Positions 26,083 through 37,396 are shown, counted from the first letter of the stretch. The stretch is DNA of 64,000 nucleotides from Conexibacter arvalis (GCF_014199525.1 NZ_JACHNU010000004.1:62001-126000), one strand, 5' to 3'. Numbers and translations are program-made. The notes: generated by a model from the letters alone, not told the origin.

Positions 26083-27546
26083 TCAGGCGACCGGCGCGTG
26101 CTGGGGCATCGGCAGCGCCGGCAGGCGGACGGTGAAGCGGGCGCCGCCGCCGGGGGCGTCGTCGACGGCGACGTCGCCGCCGTGCGAGACCGCCACCGCG
26201 CGGACGATCGAGAGGCCGAGGCCCGAGCCGCCGCCCTTGCCGCCGCCGTCGCCCGCCCCGCGCACGAACCGCTCGAACAGCCGGGCGCGCAGCTCCGGCG
26301 GGATGCCGGGGCCATCGTCCTGGACCGTCAGCACGACGTGGCCCTCGTCGTCGGCGCCGAGCGCCGCGTGGACGTGCGTCCCGGGCGGGGTGTGGCGCAG
26401 CGCGTTCTCGATCAGGTTGAGCGCGAGCCGGTGAAGCTCGTCGCGGGCGCCGGAGACGACCGCGGCCGCGCCGGGCGGGCCGACGTCGACCGACAGCTCG
26501 TGCCCGTCGCGCGCCGCCAGCGGCTCCAGCTCGGCCGCGACGTCGAAGAGGATCTGCGCGAGGTCGGTCGGATGGTGGGGGACGACGCGGCCGGCGTCGG
26601 CGCGCGCCAGCAGCAGCAGGTCGGCGACCAGTCTGCGCATCCGGCGGGAGGAGCGCAGCGCGGAGGCGGCGGCGTCGCGCTCGTCGCCCTCCAGCGTCTC
26701 CTCGAGCAGCTCGAGGTTGGCGAGCACGCTCGTCAGCGGCGTGCGCAGCTCGTGCGAGGCGTCGGCGACGAACTCGCGCTGGCGCTCGAGCATCGCCTCG
26801 GTCTCGCTCTGCGCCGCGTCGAGCGCCTCCAGCATCCCGTCGAGCGTCCGCGCCAGCTCGGCGACCTCGTCGTCGGCCTCCGGCATCGGCAGGTGGCGGC
26901 TCGGGTCGCGCGTGCGGGCGATCTCACGCGCGGTCGCGGTCAGCTCCTGCACCGGCGCCATCGCGCGCCGCGCGACCAGCAGGCCGGCGGCGAGCGCCAG
27001 CGCCGTGCCGCCGAGCACGCCGAGCGCGAGGAAGACGCGCACCTTCGCGGCGGTCGCCTTCGTCGCCGACAGCGGCCGCGCGTACAGCAGGATCCCCGTG
27101 CCGATCGGGTGGATCTGGACCTGGCGCGCCTCGACGCGATAGCCGCCCTCGTCGCGCGGATAGGAGCCCTCGTGCGGGACCAGCGCTCTCTCCAGCGAGC
27201 TGCCGAAGACGCACATCTGCTGGCGGTTGGTGAGGTCGTAGACGGCGACCTTGGCGCCCTCGCCGCTGGAGAGGTCGCCGAGCTTGCCGCAGGAGGCCGA
27301 GAAGCCGTCGTCGCTGTAGCGGACGTCGGCGCGTTCGGCGAGGTACTGGGCCGTTCTGCGGACCGAGTCGTTGAACTGGATCTCGATCTGGCGCGTCGTC
27401 AGGAAGCCGACGATGATCGCGAAGCCGCAGAGGATCACGAACGTGAGCGCCGCCGACCCGCCGGCGAGGCGCCAGCGGGTCGGGACCCTACGGTACGCGG
27501 AGGACGTAGCCTGCGCCGCGGATCGTATGGAGGAGTCGAGGCTCAC
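26083..27546 (-). CDS. Sensor histidine kinase (HAMP, HisKA, HATPase)
   Basis: 487 residues. First membrane helix about 28-52, an extracytoplasmic sensor of about 110 residues with Cys pairs (SCGKLG, MCVFG), second helix about 168-190, a HAMP linker, the phospho-acceptor His in FVADASHELRTPLTSV, and the ATP-binding N box NLIENALRH, DDGPGIP and GSGLGLSIVRAV. It overlaps the response regulator gene by 59 bp and starts with GTG. The signal sensed is unknown. Confidence 0.93.
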   Translation of the reverse strand: MSLDSSIRSAAQATSSAYRRVPTRWRLAGGSAALTFVILCGFAIIVGFLTTRQIEIQFNDSVRRTAQYLAERADVRYSDDGFSASCGKLGDLSSGEGAKVAVYDLTNRQQMCVFGSSLERALVPHEGSYPRDEGGYRVEARQVQIHPIGTGILLYARPLSATKATAAKVRVFLALGVLGGTALALAAGLLVARRAMAPVQELTATAREIARTRDPSRHLPMPEADDEVAELARTLDGMLEALDAAQSETEAMLERQREFVADASHELRTPLTSVLANLELLEETLEGDERDAAASALRSSRRMRRLVADLLLLARADAGRVVPHHPTDLAQILFDVAAELEPLAARDGHELSVDVGPPGAAAVVSGARDELHRLALNLIENALRHTPPGTHVHAALGADDEGHVVLTVQDDGPGIPPELRARLFERFVRGAGDGGGKGGGSGLGLSIVRAVAVSHGGDVAVDDAPGGGARFTVRLPALPMPQHAPVA

Positions 27547-28177
27547 CGTCCGCTTCCAGCTTCCGTCGCAGGTTGGAGACGAACACCTCGATCGTGTTCG
27601 TCGTCGAGAAGGGGTCGTAGCCCCACACCTCGTCCAGCAGCCGCTGGCGCGAGATCACGATCCGCTCGTTGCGCATCAGGTACTCGAGCAGCTCGAACTC
27701 GCGCTGCGTCAGCTCGATCGAGCGCTCGCCGCGGTGGACCTCGTGCGTGTCGGGGTTGAGGCGCAGGTCCCCGACGGTCAGCGGCGCCGAGCCGCGCGGC
27801 GGGCGGCGGCGCAGCAGCGCGCGCAGCCGCGCCAGCAGCTCCTGGCGCTCGAACGGCTTGACGAGGTAGTCGTCGGCGCCGGCGTCGAGCCCCTCGACGC
27901 GCGATTCCAGCGCGTCGCGCGCGGTCAGCATCAGGATCGGCACGTCGTCGCCTCTGCGCAGCGTCTTCGCCACGTCGATCCCGTCGAGCTTCGGCAGGCC
28001 GAGGTCGAGGATCACGAGGTCCGGCAGGAAGGAGTGCGCCTCGTCGAGCGCGCTGACGCCGTCCCCGGCGGTGCGCACGTCATAGCCCTCCATCCGCAGC
28101 GAGCGCTGGAGGACCTGGGCGATCTCGTCGTCGTCCTCGACGACGAGCACGCGGGCAGGGCGGGCGTAGTCGCTCAT
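27488..28177 (-). CDS. OmpR/PhoB-family response regulator
   Basis: 229 residues. Receiver domain with the acidic pocket EDDDE (14-18), phospho-acceptor Asp58 in VILDLGLP, Thr in LMLTARD and Lys in LVKPFERQEL. The C-terminal winged helix shows LTQREFELLEYLMRN, SRQRLLDEVWGYDP and NTIEVFVSNLRRKLE. It is the first gene of the operon and partner of the overlapping sensor kinase. It resembles the MprA/TcrX group; the target genes are unknown. Confidence 0.95.
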   Translation of the reverse strand: MSDYARPARVLVVEDDDEIAQVLQRSLRMEGYDVRTAGDGVSALDEAHSFLPDLVILDLGLPKLDGIDVAKTLRRGDDVPILMLTARDALESRVEGLDAGADDYLVKPFERQELLARLRALLRRRPPRGSAPLTVGDLRLNPDTHEVHRGERSIELTQREFELLEYLMRNERIVISRQRLLDEVWGYDPFSTTNTIEVFVSNLRRKLEADGEPRLLHTIRGAGYVLRVP

Positions 28178-28202
28178 GAGGTTCGATGGTAGTGGGGAAA
28201 GG

Positions 28203-28222
28203 CCCGCTCCGTGCGGGTTTTT
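28203..28222 (+). terminator. Intrinsic terminator reading toward ftsK
   Basis: CCCGC (28203-28207) and GCGGG (28213-28217) enclose a TCCGT loop and are followed by TTTTT. On the plus strand no gene ends nearby: the last plus gene stops 2.1 kb upstream. It would stop antisense readthrough or act as an attenuator in the ftsK leader. Confidence 0.6.
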
Positions 28223-28290
28223 AGCGATTCGTTACCGGTGCGCCAGCTGCGGGAGGTCTGCGCGCGCGCGTGTCGAACGGAGACCGGAAG

Positions 28291-31050
28291 ATGGCCAGAA
28301 CCAGCCGCCGTAGACCTGCGAGATCGAGATCTCGCGCGAGATCGCGCGCGCGCCGCTCCTCGGCGCCGGGCCTCGGTCTCCCTCAGCTCGCACCGCATCA
28401 GATCGACCTCGTCGGGCTCGCGATCGGCGCGCTCGGCGTCTTCCTCGCCTTCGTGATGTACGCCGGCTCGGCCGGCGGGCAGCTGGGGGAGGGGCTCCAG
28501 GACGGACTCATGCTGCTGTTCGGACGGGTCGCCTACGCCGCGCCGGTCGTGCTCGTGCTCGGCGGCGTGCTCGTGATCGCGCGCTCGCTGATCCCCAGCA
28601 TCAGGCCGCTGCGCGCCGGCGCCTGGTGCCTCTTCGGGGCGATCGAGCTGTCGCTGGCGGCCGGCACGCTCGGCCTCGGCGGCGGCGGACGCCCCGGAAG
28701 CGACCTGTGGGAGTCCGAGGTGCTGAAGGAGCGCGGCGGCGCGATCGGCGAATCGCTCTACTGGGTCGCCTCGACGCTCTTCTCCGACGTCGGCGCGCAC
28801 ATCATCGCCATCTTCCTCTTCCTCGCCGCGCTCGTGCTGCTGAGCGGCGTGACGATCGCGAGCGTGCTGCGCTCGGCCGGCCAGGGCGTCGCCGAGACCG
28901 GCCGCCGCGCCGCCACGCTGGCGCCGTCGCGCTACGTCGAGGAGCCCGCGCCCGCGCCGGCCGGCGCGCCGCGCAGACGCCGCACGATCGTGGCGGCGCC
29001 CGACGACGAGGCGGCCGGCGGCGAGGCCGCCGACGACGGCACGCTCGCCGGCGTCCCCGAGCCGCTCACGCCGCCCGAGCTCGAGCCGTCGAGACTGGTC
29101 GTCCGCGCGACCCACGTCGAGGCGCCGTCGCTCGACGGAGCCGAGCGCTACCCGGACCTCTACGGCGACGACGAGGCCGCGGCGGTCGCGCCGCCGGCGC
29201 CGCTCGCCTGGGACGACGACGAAGGCGACGACTCCCCGCTCGAGCCGCCGGCGCTCGCCGACGAGGCCGAGACCGACGACTTCCCTACGCTGACGCCGGC
29301 GCCGGTCGTCGACGCGAGCGACGACGACGGGCCGGCCGACGACGACGACGCCGACATACCGGAGCTGGAGCTGGAGGAGCCCGACGAGCCCGGCGTCACG
29401 ACCGGGGCTGGCGGGGACGATCGCCCGGCGGTCGACCCCGCCGACCTCACCCCGCAGGGCCGCTACCGCGCCTCGGTCACCGACTCGCCCGACTTCGTCT
29501 GGCGCGTCCCGACCAGCCGCTTCCTGAAGCGCTCGACGCCGGAGCAGACCCGTCCCGACACCGCCGGCCAGGAGAGAACGGCCGCGCAGCTGGTCGAGGC
29601 GCTCGAGCACTTCAAGATCGACTCGAGAGTCGTCGGGATGGTCGCCGGCCCGCACATCACCCGCTACGAGCTGCGCCTCGCGCCGGGCACGAGAGTCGGC
29701 AGGGTCGCCAACCTCAAGGACGATCTCGCCTACGCGCTCGCAGCGACCGACGTGCGCATCCTCGCGCCGATCCCCGGCAAGCAGGCGGTCGGCGTCGAGG
29801 TGCCGAACGCCCGCCGCAGGGTCGTCCACCTCGGCGACGTCTTCCAGGAGCCGCCGTCGGACTGGAGCCCCCTGACCGTCTGGCTCGGCAAGGACGTCGC
29901 CGGGCGCGCGATCGGCGTCGACCTCGCGAAGATGCCCCATCTGCTCGTCGCCGGCACCACCGGCGCCGGCAAGTCGGGCTGCGTCAACGCGATGCTGTCG
30001 AGCATCCTGCTGCACGCCGATCCGCACGAGGTCAAGCTCGTGCTGGTCGACCCCAAGCAGGTCGAGCTCAACCACTACGAGTCGATCCCGCACCTGCTGA
30101 CGCCGGTCATCACCAGCCCGCGCAAGGCCGCCAACGCGCTCCAGAACCTCGTCAAGGAGATGGAGGAGCGCTACGGGATCATGTCGCTGGCCCGCACCCG
30201 CTCGCTGCCGGAGCTCAACAGACGGCGCGAGGAGCGCGGCGAGTCCCGCCTGCCGTACATCCTCTGCGTGATCGACGAGCTCGCCGACCTGATGATGGTC
30301 GCGCCGGCCGACGTCGAGGACTCGATCATCCGCCTCGCGCAGAAGGCGCGCGCCGTCGGCATCCACCTGGTGCTCGCGACGCAGTCGCCGCGCGTCGACG
30401 TCATCACCGGCATGATCAAGGCGAACGTCCCGTCGCGGATCGCCTTCGCCGTCTCCTCCCAGACCGACTCGCGCGTGATCCTCGACCAGAACGGCGCCGA
30501 GTCGCTGCTGGGCCAGGGCGACATGCTGTTCTCGCCGGTCGGCTCCTCCAAGCTCCAGCGGATCCAGGGCGCCTACATCGACGAGGACCAGATCGCCGAG
30601 CTGACCGAGCAGTGGCGCACGCAGGGCGAGCCCGAGTTCCAGGAGGAGCTGTTGGAGGAGGTGATCGACGAGGACGCCGAGGAGGAGGCCGCCGCCGACG
30701 ACGGCTTCGACCCCGACGAGGACCCGCTGCTGGAGGACGCGATCGGCCTCGTCGCGCAGATGGGGACGGCGTCGACGTCGATGCTCCAGCGGCGCCTGCG
30801 ACTCGGCTACACGCGCGCCGGCCGCCTGATCGACATGCTGGAGCGGCGCGGGATCATCTCCGGCTACGAGGGCTCCAAGCCGCGCCAGGTGCTGATCACC
30901 GAGGCCGACGTGCCGCGGATCCTCGTCGCGCTCGCCGAGAGAGCCGGCCCGCCGCCCGGCGAGCGGCCCGGCGACCAGATGCCGCTGCCGACGCCGAGCG
31001 CCGGCGGCGACTCCGGTCGCACCGGCGATGAGGACGATGACGGGCACTAG
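28291..31050 (+). CDS. ftsK: DNA translocase FtsK/SpoIIIE
   Basis: 919 residues. Arg/Ser-rich N-terminus, four membrane helices (about 38-170), a long acidic/Pro-rich cytoplasmic linker (about 205-390), then the motor: alpha domain (FKIDSRVVGMVAGPHITRYELRLAPGTRV), Walker A GTTGAGKS at 555-562, Walker B CVIDELADLMM near 660, and the gamma winged helix (MLQRRLRLGYTRAGRLIDMLERRGI) that reads polar DNA motifs. It moves chromosomal DNA through the division septum. GTG at 28270 is an alternative start. Confidence 0.95.
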   Translation: MARTSRRRPARSRSRARSRARRSSAPGLGLPQLAPHQIDLVGLAIGALGVFLAFVMYAGSAGGQLGEGLQDGLMLLFGRVAYAAPVVLVLGGVLVIARSLIPSIRPLRAGAWCLFGAIELSLAAGTLGLGGGGRPGSDLWESEVLKERGGAIGESLYWVASTLFSDVGAHIIAIFLFLAALVLLSGVTIASVLRSAGQGVAETGRRAATLAPSRYVEEPAPAPAGAPRRRRTIVAAPDDEAAGGEAADDGTLAGVPEPLTPPELEPSRLVVRATHVEAPSLDGAERYPDLYGDDEAAAVAPPAPLAWDDDEGDDSPLEPPALADEAETDDFPTLTPAPVVDASDDDGPADDDDADIPELELEEPDEPGVTTGAGGDDRPAVDPADLTPQGRYRASVTDSPDFVWRVPTSRFLKRSTPEQTRPDTAGQERTAAQLVEALEHFKIDSRVVGMVAGPHITRYELRLAPGTRVGRVANLKDDLAYALAATDVRILAPIPGKQAVGVEVPNARRRVVHLGDVFQEPPSDWSPLTVWLGKDVAGRAIGVDLAKMPHLLVAGTTGAGKSGCVNAMLSSILLHADPHEVKLVLVDPKQVELNHYESIPHLLTPVITSPRKAANALQNLVKEMEERYGIMSLARTRSLPELNRRREERGESRLPYILCVIDELADLMMVAPADVEDSIIRLAQKARAVGIHLVLATQSPRVDVITGMIKANVPSRIAFAVSSQTDSRVILDQNGAESLLGQGDMLFSPVGSSKLQRIQGAYIDEDQIAELTEQWRTQGEPEFQEELLEEVIDEDAEEEAAADDGFDPDEDPLLEDAIGLVAQMGTASTSMLQRRLRLGYTRAGRLIDMLERRGIISGYEGSKPRQVLITEADVPRILVALAERAGPPPGERPGDQMPLPTPSAGGDSGRTGDEDDDGH

Positions 31051-31085
31051 CGGACGGGCCCCGGCTCGATAGCCTTCGCCGCTCC

Positions 31086-31898
31086 ATGCCCGAGATCGGC
31101 TCCACTCTGCGCGAGGCGCGCATGCGCGCCCGCATCGACATCACCGAGGTCGAGCAGGCGACGAAGATCCGCGCCAAGTACCTGCGCGCGATCGAGAACG
31201 AGGAATGGCAGCTGCTGCCCGGCTCCACCTTCGTCAAGAGCTTCATCCGCGAGTACGCCGACTACCTCGGGATCGACTCCCGCTCGCTGGTCGAGGAGTA
31301 CAAGCTCCGCTACGAGCGCCCGAGCGAGAGCGAGCTGCGCGCGGTCAGCCCGGGGCTGAGCCGCGACCGCCGCGGCGGGTCGCGCGGCGGGGGGCGCGGA
31401 TTGGGCGGCGGAGGCGGCAGCGCTCCGCGCTGGCTGATCACGCTCGGCCTGCTGGCGATCATCGCCGCCGCGCTGTACCTCGTCGGCTCGCTCGGCGGCG
31501 ACGACGACGGCGACGGCGGCAGCGCGACGACGCCGGCCCAGACGCAGCCCGCGCAGCCGAGAAGACAGGGGAGACAGAGAAGAGCGCAGCGCAGACGGCA
31601 GAGAAGAGCGCCGGCGCCGACGCAGGCGGGCCTGCGCCTGACCGCGACGGACACCGTCTACGTCTGCCTGTTCGACCAGGACGGCAACAGACTGATCCCG
31701 GGCACGATCTACACCGCCGGCGAGCCGATCCCGCTGCAGCGTGCGAGATCGATGCGGCTGACGCTCGGCAACGGCAACGTGCAGATGAGAGTCAACGGCA
31801 GAGCGGTCGCCGTCGAGCCGTCCTCGGACCCGATCGGGTTCGCGATCACCCCGCAGGGCGCGACGCCGCTCGGAGAGAACGAGCGGCCGGTCTGCTGA
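31086..31898 (+). CDS. RodZ-like membrane protein with cytoplasmic helix-turn-helix
   Basis: 270 residues. The N-terminal Xre-type HTH_25 domain ([37 protein letters not shown], then [12 protein letters not shown]) is followed by a Gly-rich linker, one membrane helix ([21 protein letters not shown]), a Gln/Arg-rich spacer and a C-terminal DUF4115-like beta domain. RodZ proteins link the cytoskeleton and envelope during cell shape control; in actinobacteria lacking MreB the role may differ. A TAGCCT -10-like element lies 10 bp before the ATG. Confidence 0.87.
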   Translation: MPEIGSTLREARMRARIDITEVEQATKIRAKYLRAIENEEWQLLPGSTFVKSFIREYADYLGIDSRSLVEEYKLRYERPSESELRAVSPGLSRDRRGGSRGGGRGLGGGGGSAPRWLITLGLLAIIAAALYLVGSLGGDDDGDGGSATTPAQTQPAQPRRQGRQRRAQRRRQRRAPAPTQAGLRLTATDTVYVCLFDQDGNRLIPGTIYTAGEPIPLQRARSMRLTLGNGNVQMRVNGRAVAVEPSSDPIGFAITPQGATPLGENERPVC

Positions 31899-33265
31899 TG
31901 GCCGCCCGGGCCGGGATCGTCGTCACCGGGACCGAGGTCCTCAGCGGGATCATCAGCGATCGCAACGGCCCGTGGCTGTCGGAGCGGCTGCGCGAGATCG
32001 GCGTCGACGCCGCCCACATCGTCGTCGTCGGCGACCGTCCCGAGGACCTGCTGGCGGCGCTGCGCTTCCTCGCCGGCGAGGGCGTCGACCTGATCGTCAC
32101 CAGCGGCGGCCTGGGACCGACCGCCGACGATCTCACGGCCGAGATCGTGGCGCGCTTCCAGGGCCGCGAGCTGGAGCTCGACGGGCCGCTGTTCGACCGC
32201 ATCGCCGCGATCCTCAGGCCGCTGATGACGCGCTGGCCCGACCTCGACCCCAAGGCGGTCCTGCGCTCCAACCGCAAGCAGGCGCTCGTGCCGCGCGGCG
32301 CGACGGTGCTGGAGCCGGTCGGGACGGCGCCGGGCCTCGTCGTGCCGCCGTCGCCGGAGGGGGCCACCGGCGCGGAGGGGCCGACCGTGCTCGTGCTCCC
32401 CGGCCCGCCGCGCGAGCTGCAGCCGATGTGGCGCGCCGCGCAGGAGACCGACGCCTTCCGCGCCGCGATCGCCGGCGCGACCCGCTTCGAGTGGCGGATC
32501 ATGCGGCTGTTCGGCATCCCCGAGTCGGAGATCGCCGAGTCGCTGCTCGCCGCCGAGCGCGACGGCCTCGACCTCGCGCCGCTGGAGATCACGACCTGCC
32601 TGCGCAGAGGCGAGATCGAGATCGCCACCCGCTACGAGGCGGCCGCCGAGCCGTTCTACTCCCGCTTCGCCGCCTTCGTGCGCGAGCGCCACGGCGACCT
32701 GCTCTTCTCCGAGGACGGCTCGACGATCGACGCCCAGGTCGCGACGCTGCTCGACGGCCCGCAGACGCGCACGATCGCGACGGCCGAGTCGTGCACCGGC
32801 GGCCTCCTCGCCGCGCGGCTGACCGACCGCGCCGGCTCCTCCGCCTACGTGCGCGGCGGGCTGGTCGTCTACTCGAACGCCGCCAAGGTCGCGCTCGCCG
32901 GGGTCTCCGAGGAGACGCTGGAGCGGGTCGGCGCCGTCTCGCGCGAGGTCGCCGAGCAGCTCGCCGACGGCGCGATCGCGCGCCTGGGCAGCGACGTCGG
33001 CGTCGGGATCACCGGGGTCGCCGGACCCGGCGGCGGGACGCCCGAGAAGCCGGTCGGCCTCGTCTGGGTCTCGGTCGCGCTCGCCGACGGCCGGCGGATG
33101 ACGCGCAGGCTGAACCTGCCCGGCGACCGCGCCGACGTGCGCGACCGCACGACGACCGTCGCGATGCACATGATCCGCCGCGTGCTGCTCGGGCAGCTCG
33201 ACGACCCGGCCGAGGGCGGGGGCGGGACGCCGGACGAGCCCGCCGCGGGCGGCGCCGTCGGCTGA
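31898..33265 (+). CDS. cinA: CinA family protein (nicotinamide-nucleotide amidohydrolase-like)
   Basis: 455 residues. The N-terminal molybdopterin-binding-like/COG1058 domain ([44 protein letters not shown]) is fused to the CinA-C amidase domain ([54 protein letters not shown]). The family recycles NMN or ADP-ribose products of pyridine nucleotides and is often co-encoded with recA, as here. The ATG overlaps the preceding stop. Confidence 0.95.
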   Translation: MAARAGIVVTGTEVLSGIISDRNGPWLSERLREIGVDAAHIVVVGDRPEDLLAALRFLAGEGVDLIVTSGGLGPTADDLTAEIVARFQGRELELDGPLFDRIAAILRPLMTRWPDLDPKAVLRSNRKQALVPRGATVLEPVGTAPGLVVPPSPEGATGAEGPTVLVLPGPPRELQPMWRAAQETDAFRAAIAGATRFEWRIMRLFGIPESEIAESLLAAERDGLDLAPLEITTCLRRGEIEIATRYEAAAEPFYSRFAAFVRERHGDLLFSEDGSTIDAQVATLLDGPQTRTIATAESCTGGLLAARLTDRAGSSAYVRGGLVVYSNAAKVALAGVSEETLERVGAVSREVAEQLADGAIARLGSDVGVGITGVAGPGGGTPEKPVGLVWVSVALADGRRMTRRLNLPGDRADVRDRTTTVAMHMIRRVLLGQLDDPAEGGGGTPDEPAAGGAVG

Positions 33266-33270
33266 GCGCG

Positions 33271-33855
33271 ATGGAGGGCCAGCGGGCACGTCTCTTCGTC
33301 GCGCTCGACCTGCCCGCCGAGGTGCGCGCCGAGCTGATCGCGTGGCGCGCCCCGTTGCTCGTCGCCTCCGACGCGGCGCTGCGGCCGGTCGCCGACGAGG
33401 CGCTCCACGTCACGCTCTGCTTCCTCGGCCAGCAGCCGCTGGCCGCCGTGGAGCCGCTGGCGGCGGCGATCGCGGAAGTGACGGCCGGCGGGTCCGTCGC
33501 CGTCGGCGGCCTCGCGCTCGGCGCGCCCCTGTGGCTGCCGCGCCGGCGGCCGCACGCGCTGACGGTCGCGCTCAGGGACCGTGACGGGGCGCTCGGCGCG
33601 CTGCAGGGCGCGCTCGCGGCGGCGCTCGCGGCCGGCGGCTGGTTCGCGCCGGAGGAGCGGCCCTACCTGCCGCACGTGACGGTCGCGCGCGTGCGCCGCG
33701 GCGGCGACCCCCGAGCGCTCGCGCGCCGCGAGCTGCCGGCGCCGCCGACGCATGCCTTCGCGGGGGAGGCGGTGACGCTCTACCGCTCCCATCTCGGAGG
33801 CGGCGGCGCGCGCTACGAGGCGCTCGCGCGCGAGCGCCTGCGCAGAGCCGCGTAG
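33271..33855 (+). CDS. thpR: RNA 2',3'-cyclic phosphodiesterase (2'-5' RNA ligase family)
   Basis: 194 residues with the two HxT motifs of the 2H phosphoesterase superfamily: HVTLCFLG near residue 49 and HVTVARVRR near 136. The start [16 protein letters not shown] is typical of ThpR. It opens 2',3'-cyclic phosphates at RNA ends. It follows cinA by 5 bp; this cinA-thpR-recA arrangement is common in actinobacteria. Confidence 0.93.
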   Translation: MEGQRARLFVALDLPAEVRAELIAWRAPLLVASDAALRPVADEALHVTLCFLGQQPLAAVEPLAAAIAEVTAGGSVAVGGLALGAPLWLPRRRPHALTVALRDRDGALGALQGALAAALAAGGWFAPEERPYLPHVTVARVRRGGDPRALARRELPAPPTHAFAGEAVTLYRSHLGGGGARYEALARERLRRAA

Positions 33856-33892
33856 CGCCTGCGCACGACGGTCGCCTAGCGTGGGGGCGACA

Positions 33893-33906
33893 CGATCATG
33901 TGTTCG
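33893..33906 (+). promoter_or_regulatory. LexA (SOS) box upstream of recA
   Basis: CGATCATGTGTTCG differs by one base from the mycobacterial/actinobacterial SOS box CGAACNNNNGTTCG. It lies 62 bp before the recA ATG and predicts DNA-damage induction of recA-recX. Confidence 0.8.
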
Positions 33907-33968
33907 TATTCCGTCCGACCGGATGCGTACCTTCCAGTTCTCACGACGTGACCAAGGAGCTTCGAGGA

Positions 33969-35039
<1,071 letters not shown>

Positions 35040-35060
35040 CTTCGGGCACCGGACGACGAC

Positions 35061-35609
35061 GTGGCGCCGCGCGCTCGCGTGCTGGCCGACGAGGACCTCG
35101 GAGCGGCCGAGGAGGCGCCGAGACGCGCGCTCGACCCGGCGCAGCGGCTCCAGCACGCGCTCGACCTGTCGTTCAGATACCTTGGTCCGCGGGCGCGGAC
35201 CGAGGTCGAGCTGCGGCGGTACCTGGAGGGCAAGCGCGTCAAGCCCGAGACGATCGAGCAGGCGCTCGCGAGCCTGCGCGAGCAGGGATACGTCGACGAC
35301 GCCCGCTTCGCCCGCGAGTTCGCCGAGGACAAGCGCCTGCTCGACGAGTGGGGCTCCGACCGGATCGCGCGCAAGCTGCTGTCGCTCGGCGTCCCCGACG
35401 AGCTCGTGCGCGCCGCGGTCGGCGCGCGCGACCGCGACGACGAGGCCGAGGCGGCGATGGCGCTGCTGCGCCGCCGCTTCCCGCAGCTCGGCGACGACCC
35501 GCGCGAGCAGCGCCGCGCGATCGGCGTGCTCGTGCGCAAGGGCTACGACTCCGAGCTGGCGTGGGATCTCGTCCGCGCCCACGCGCGCGGCGGCGGGCTC
35601 GACGACTGA
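35061..35609 (+). CDS. recX: Regulatory protein RecX
   Basis: 182 residues, three-helix-repeat protein that modulates RecA filaments. Seen: LDLSFRYLGPRARTEVELRRYLEGKRVKPETIEQALASLREQGYVDDARFAREF and two further related helical repeats to the end. GTG start 21 bp after recA; almost certainly co-transcribed and SOS-induced with it. Confidence 0.93.
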   Translation: MAPRARVLADEDLGAAEEAPRRALDPAQRLQHALDLSFRYLGPRARTEVELRRYLEGKRVKPETIEQALASLREQGYVDDARFAREFAEDKRLLDEWGSDRIARKLLSLGVPDELVRAAVGARDRDDEAEAAMALLRRRFPQLGDDPREQRRAIGVLVRKGYDSELAWDLVRAHARGGGLDD

Positions 35610-35953
35610 CGGCGCGCCGGCGCGCAATCCGTTGCGCGATTGCGTCAACTGTTGCGCGGTATTACGATCCCGACCAGCGAACGACTGGCCCGCAAGGGCG
35701 TGAAACACCAGCAAATCACCTAGATCCTGGAACCAGAACCTTCAACCGTGACTGTCCGATCCCGCATGTCAGCAGGCCGTCCGCGCTTGCAGCAGGCGAC
35801 ACGAACACCGGCCTAGCCGGCACATGAAGGGCGGCGTCTCCGCGTCGCACCTGGCATTCCGTTCCGTGCCCCGCACGGCCCGTCGGCCGCTACCCAAAGC
35901 GACAGTGACCAGCAGCCTGATCTCGCGATCGGGCTGCGAGGAGAGGAACGGCA
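35610..35953 (+). other. 344-bp non-coding region before rny
   Basis: No frame here looks coding. It holds TTGCGCG twice within 25 bp (35631-35655), a TATTAC that might serve as a -10 (about 35659), a small CCGGCCTAGCCGG hairpin (35810-35822) and a regular stem-loop just before rny. The base composition is less GC-rich than the genes around it. It is probably a promoter plus a long leader for rny. Confidence 0.5.
35913..35936 (+). promoter_or_regulatory. 10-bp stem-loop directly before the rny ribosome binding site
   Basis: CAGCCTGATC pairs with GATCGGGCTG around a TCGC loop (one T-G wobble). GAGGAGAGG and the rny ATG follow at once. The position suggests translational control or RNase processing; this is inference. 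Confidence 0.5.
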
Positions 35954-37396
35954 ATGGAAATCGTGATCGCGGCGGCGGTGCTGGCAGTGGGCCTCATGGT
36001 CGCCGCCGCGCTCTACGCGAGACGGGGGAGCGGCCAGGCGGCCGCGGCGAACGAGCGCGCCGCGGCCGACGTGGACGCCGCGCTGCGCGAGCGGCGCGCC
36101 GAGATCGTGAGGATCGAGGAGCGGATCCTTGGGAAGGAGGAGGCGCTCGACGCCCAGCGCGCCGACCTCGCCCGCCGCGAGCGCTCGCTCGACGACCGCA
36201 CCGAGGCGCTCGAGCGCGAGGTCGCCGCCGTCGCCGAGCGCCGCCGCGAGTACGAGCAGTCGCTCGAGCGCCTCGCCGGCGTCACCGCCTCGCAGGCGAA
36301 GCAGATGCTGCTCAAGGACCTGGAGGACGAGGTCCGCCACGAGTCGGCGAAGCTGATCCGCCAGGTCGAGGAGGAGACCAAGCGGGAGGCCGACCGCCGC
36401 GTCCGCAACATCCTCTCGGTCGTGATGCAGCGGATCGCCGCCGGCCACGCGACCGAGACGACCGTCTCGGTCGTCCAGCTCGCCTCCGACGACATGAAGG
36501 GCCGGATCATCGGCCGCGAGGGGCGCAACATCCGCGCGCTGGAGAACCTCACCGGCGTCGACTTCATCATCGACGACACGCCCAACGCCGTCGTCCTCTC
36601 CGGCTTCGACGGCGTCCGCCGCGAGACCGCCCGCCTCACGCTCGAGAAGCTGCTGCAGGACGGCCGCATCCACCCGGCGCGGATCGAGGAGATGTACTAC
36701 CAGGCGAAGTCGGAGCTGGAGGAGCACGTCCAGGAGCTGGGGGAGGAGGCCGTCTTCGAGGCGAAGGTCCAGGGGCTCGACCCGGAGCTGATCAAGCTGC
36801 TCGGCCGGCTCAAGTTCCGCACCAGCTACGGCCAGAACGTCCTCGCGCACTCGGTCGAATGCGCCAACCTCGCCGCGATGATGGCCCACGAGCTCGGCGC
36901 CTCGCCGAAGACGGCGCGCCGCGCGGCGCTGCTGCACGACATCGGCAAGGCCGTCTCGCACGAGATCGAGGGGCCGCACGCGCTCGTCGGCGGCGACCTC
37001 GCGCGCAAGTACGGCGAGCCGGAGGCGGTCGTCCACGCGATGGAGGCCCACCACAACGAGGTCGAGCCGCAGACGGTCGAGGCGGTCATCGTGCAGGCCG
37101 CCGACGCGCTCTCCGGCGCCCGGCCCGGCGCCCGCGGCGAGTCGCTGGAGCAGTACGTCAGACGGCTGCGCGAGCTGGAGCAGATCGCCACCCGCCACGA
37201 CGGCGTCGACAAGGTCTACGCGATGCAGGCCGGCCGCGAGATCCGCGTGATGGTCTCGCCGACCGCCCTCGACGACGACGGCGCGACGCTGCTCTCGCAC
37301 GCGATCGCCCGCGAGATCGAGAGAGAGCTGGAATACCCGGGCCAGATCAAGGTCACGGTCATCCGCGAGTCGCGCGCCGTCGAGTACGCCAGATGA
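35954..37396 (+). CDS. rny: Ribonuclease Y
   Basis: 480 residues. N-terminal membrane helix (residues 2-20), a long coiled coil (25-150) rich in Glu/Arg, KH domain (MKGRIIGREGRNIRALENLTGVDFIIDD) and HD domain (AALLHDIGKAVSHEIEGPHALVG, EAHHNEVEP). It is a membrane-bound endonuclease that initiates mRNA decay. RNase Y together with RNase J fits Thermoleophilia better than the common RNase E-based actinobacterial set. It ends in a terminator hairpin. Confidence 0.97.
   Translation: MEIVIAAAVLAVGLMVAAALYARRGSGQAAAANERAAADVDAALRERRAEIVRIEERILGKEEALDAQRADLARRERSLDDRTEALEREVAAVAERRREYEQSLERLAGVTASQAKQMLLKDLEDEVRHESAKLIRQVEEETKREADRRVRNILSVVMQRIAAGHATETTVSVVQLASDDMKGRIIGREGRNIRALENLTGVDFIIDDTPNAVVLSGFDGVRRETARLTLEKLLQDGRIHPARIEEMYYQAKSELEEHVQELGEEAVFEAKVQGLDPELIKLLGRLKFRTSYGQNVLAHSVECANLAAMMAHELGASPKTARRAALLHDIGKAVSHEIEGPHALVGGDLARKYGEPEAVVHAMEAHHNEVEPQTVEAVIVQAADALSGARPGARGESLEQYVRRLRELEQIATRHDGVDKVYAMQAGREIRVMVSPTALDDDGATLLSHAIAREIERELEYPGQIKVTVIRESRAVEYAR

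Noticed and set aside
35610-35953. tRNA or small protein gene in the rny leader
   Set aside because: No cloverleaf or T-loop sequence and no frame with coding character or a ribosome binding site was found.
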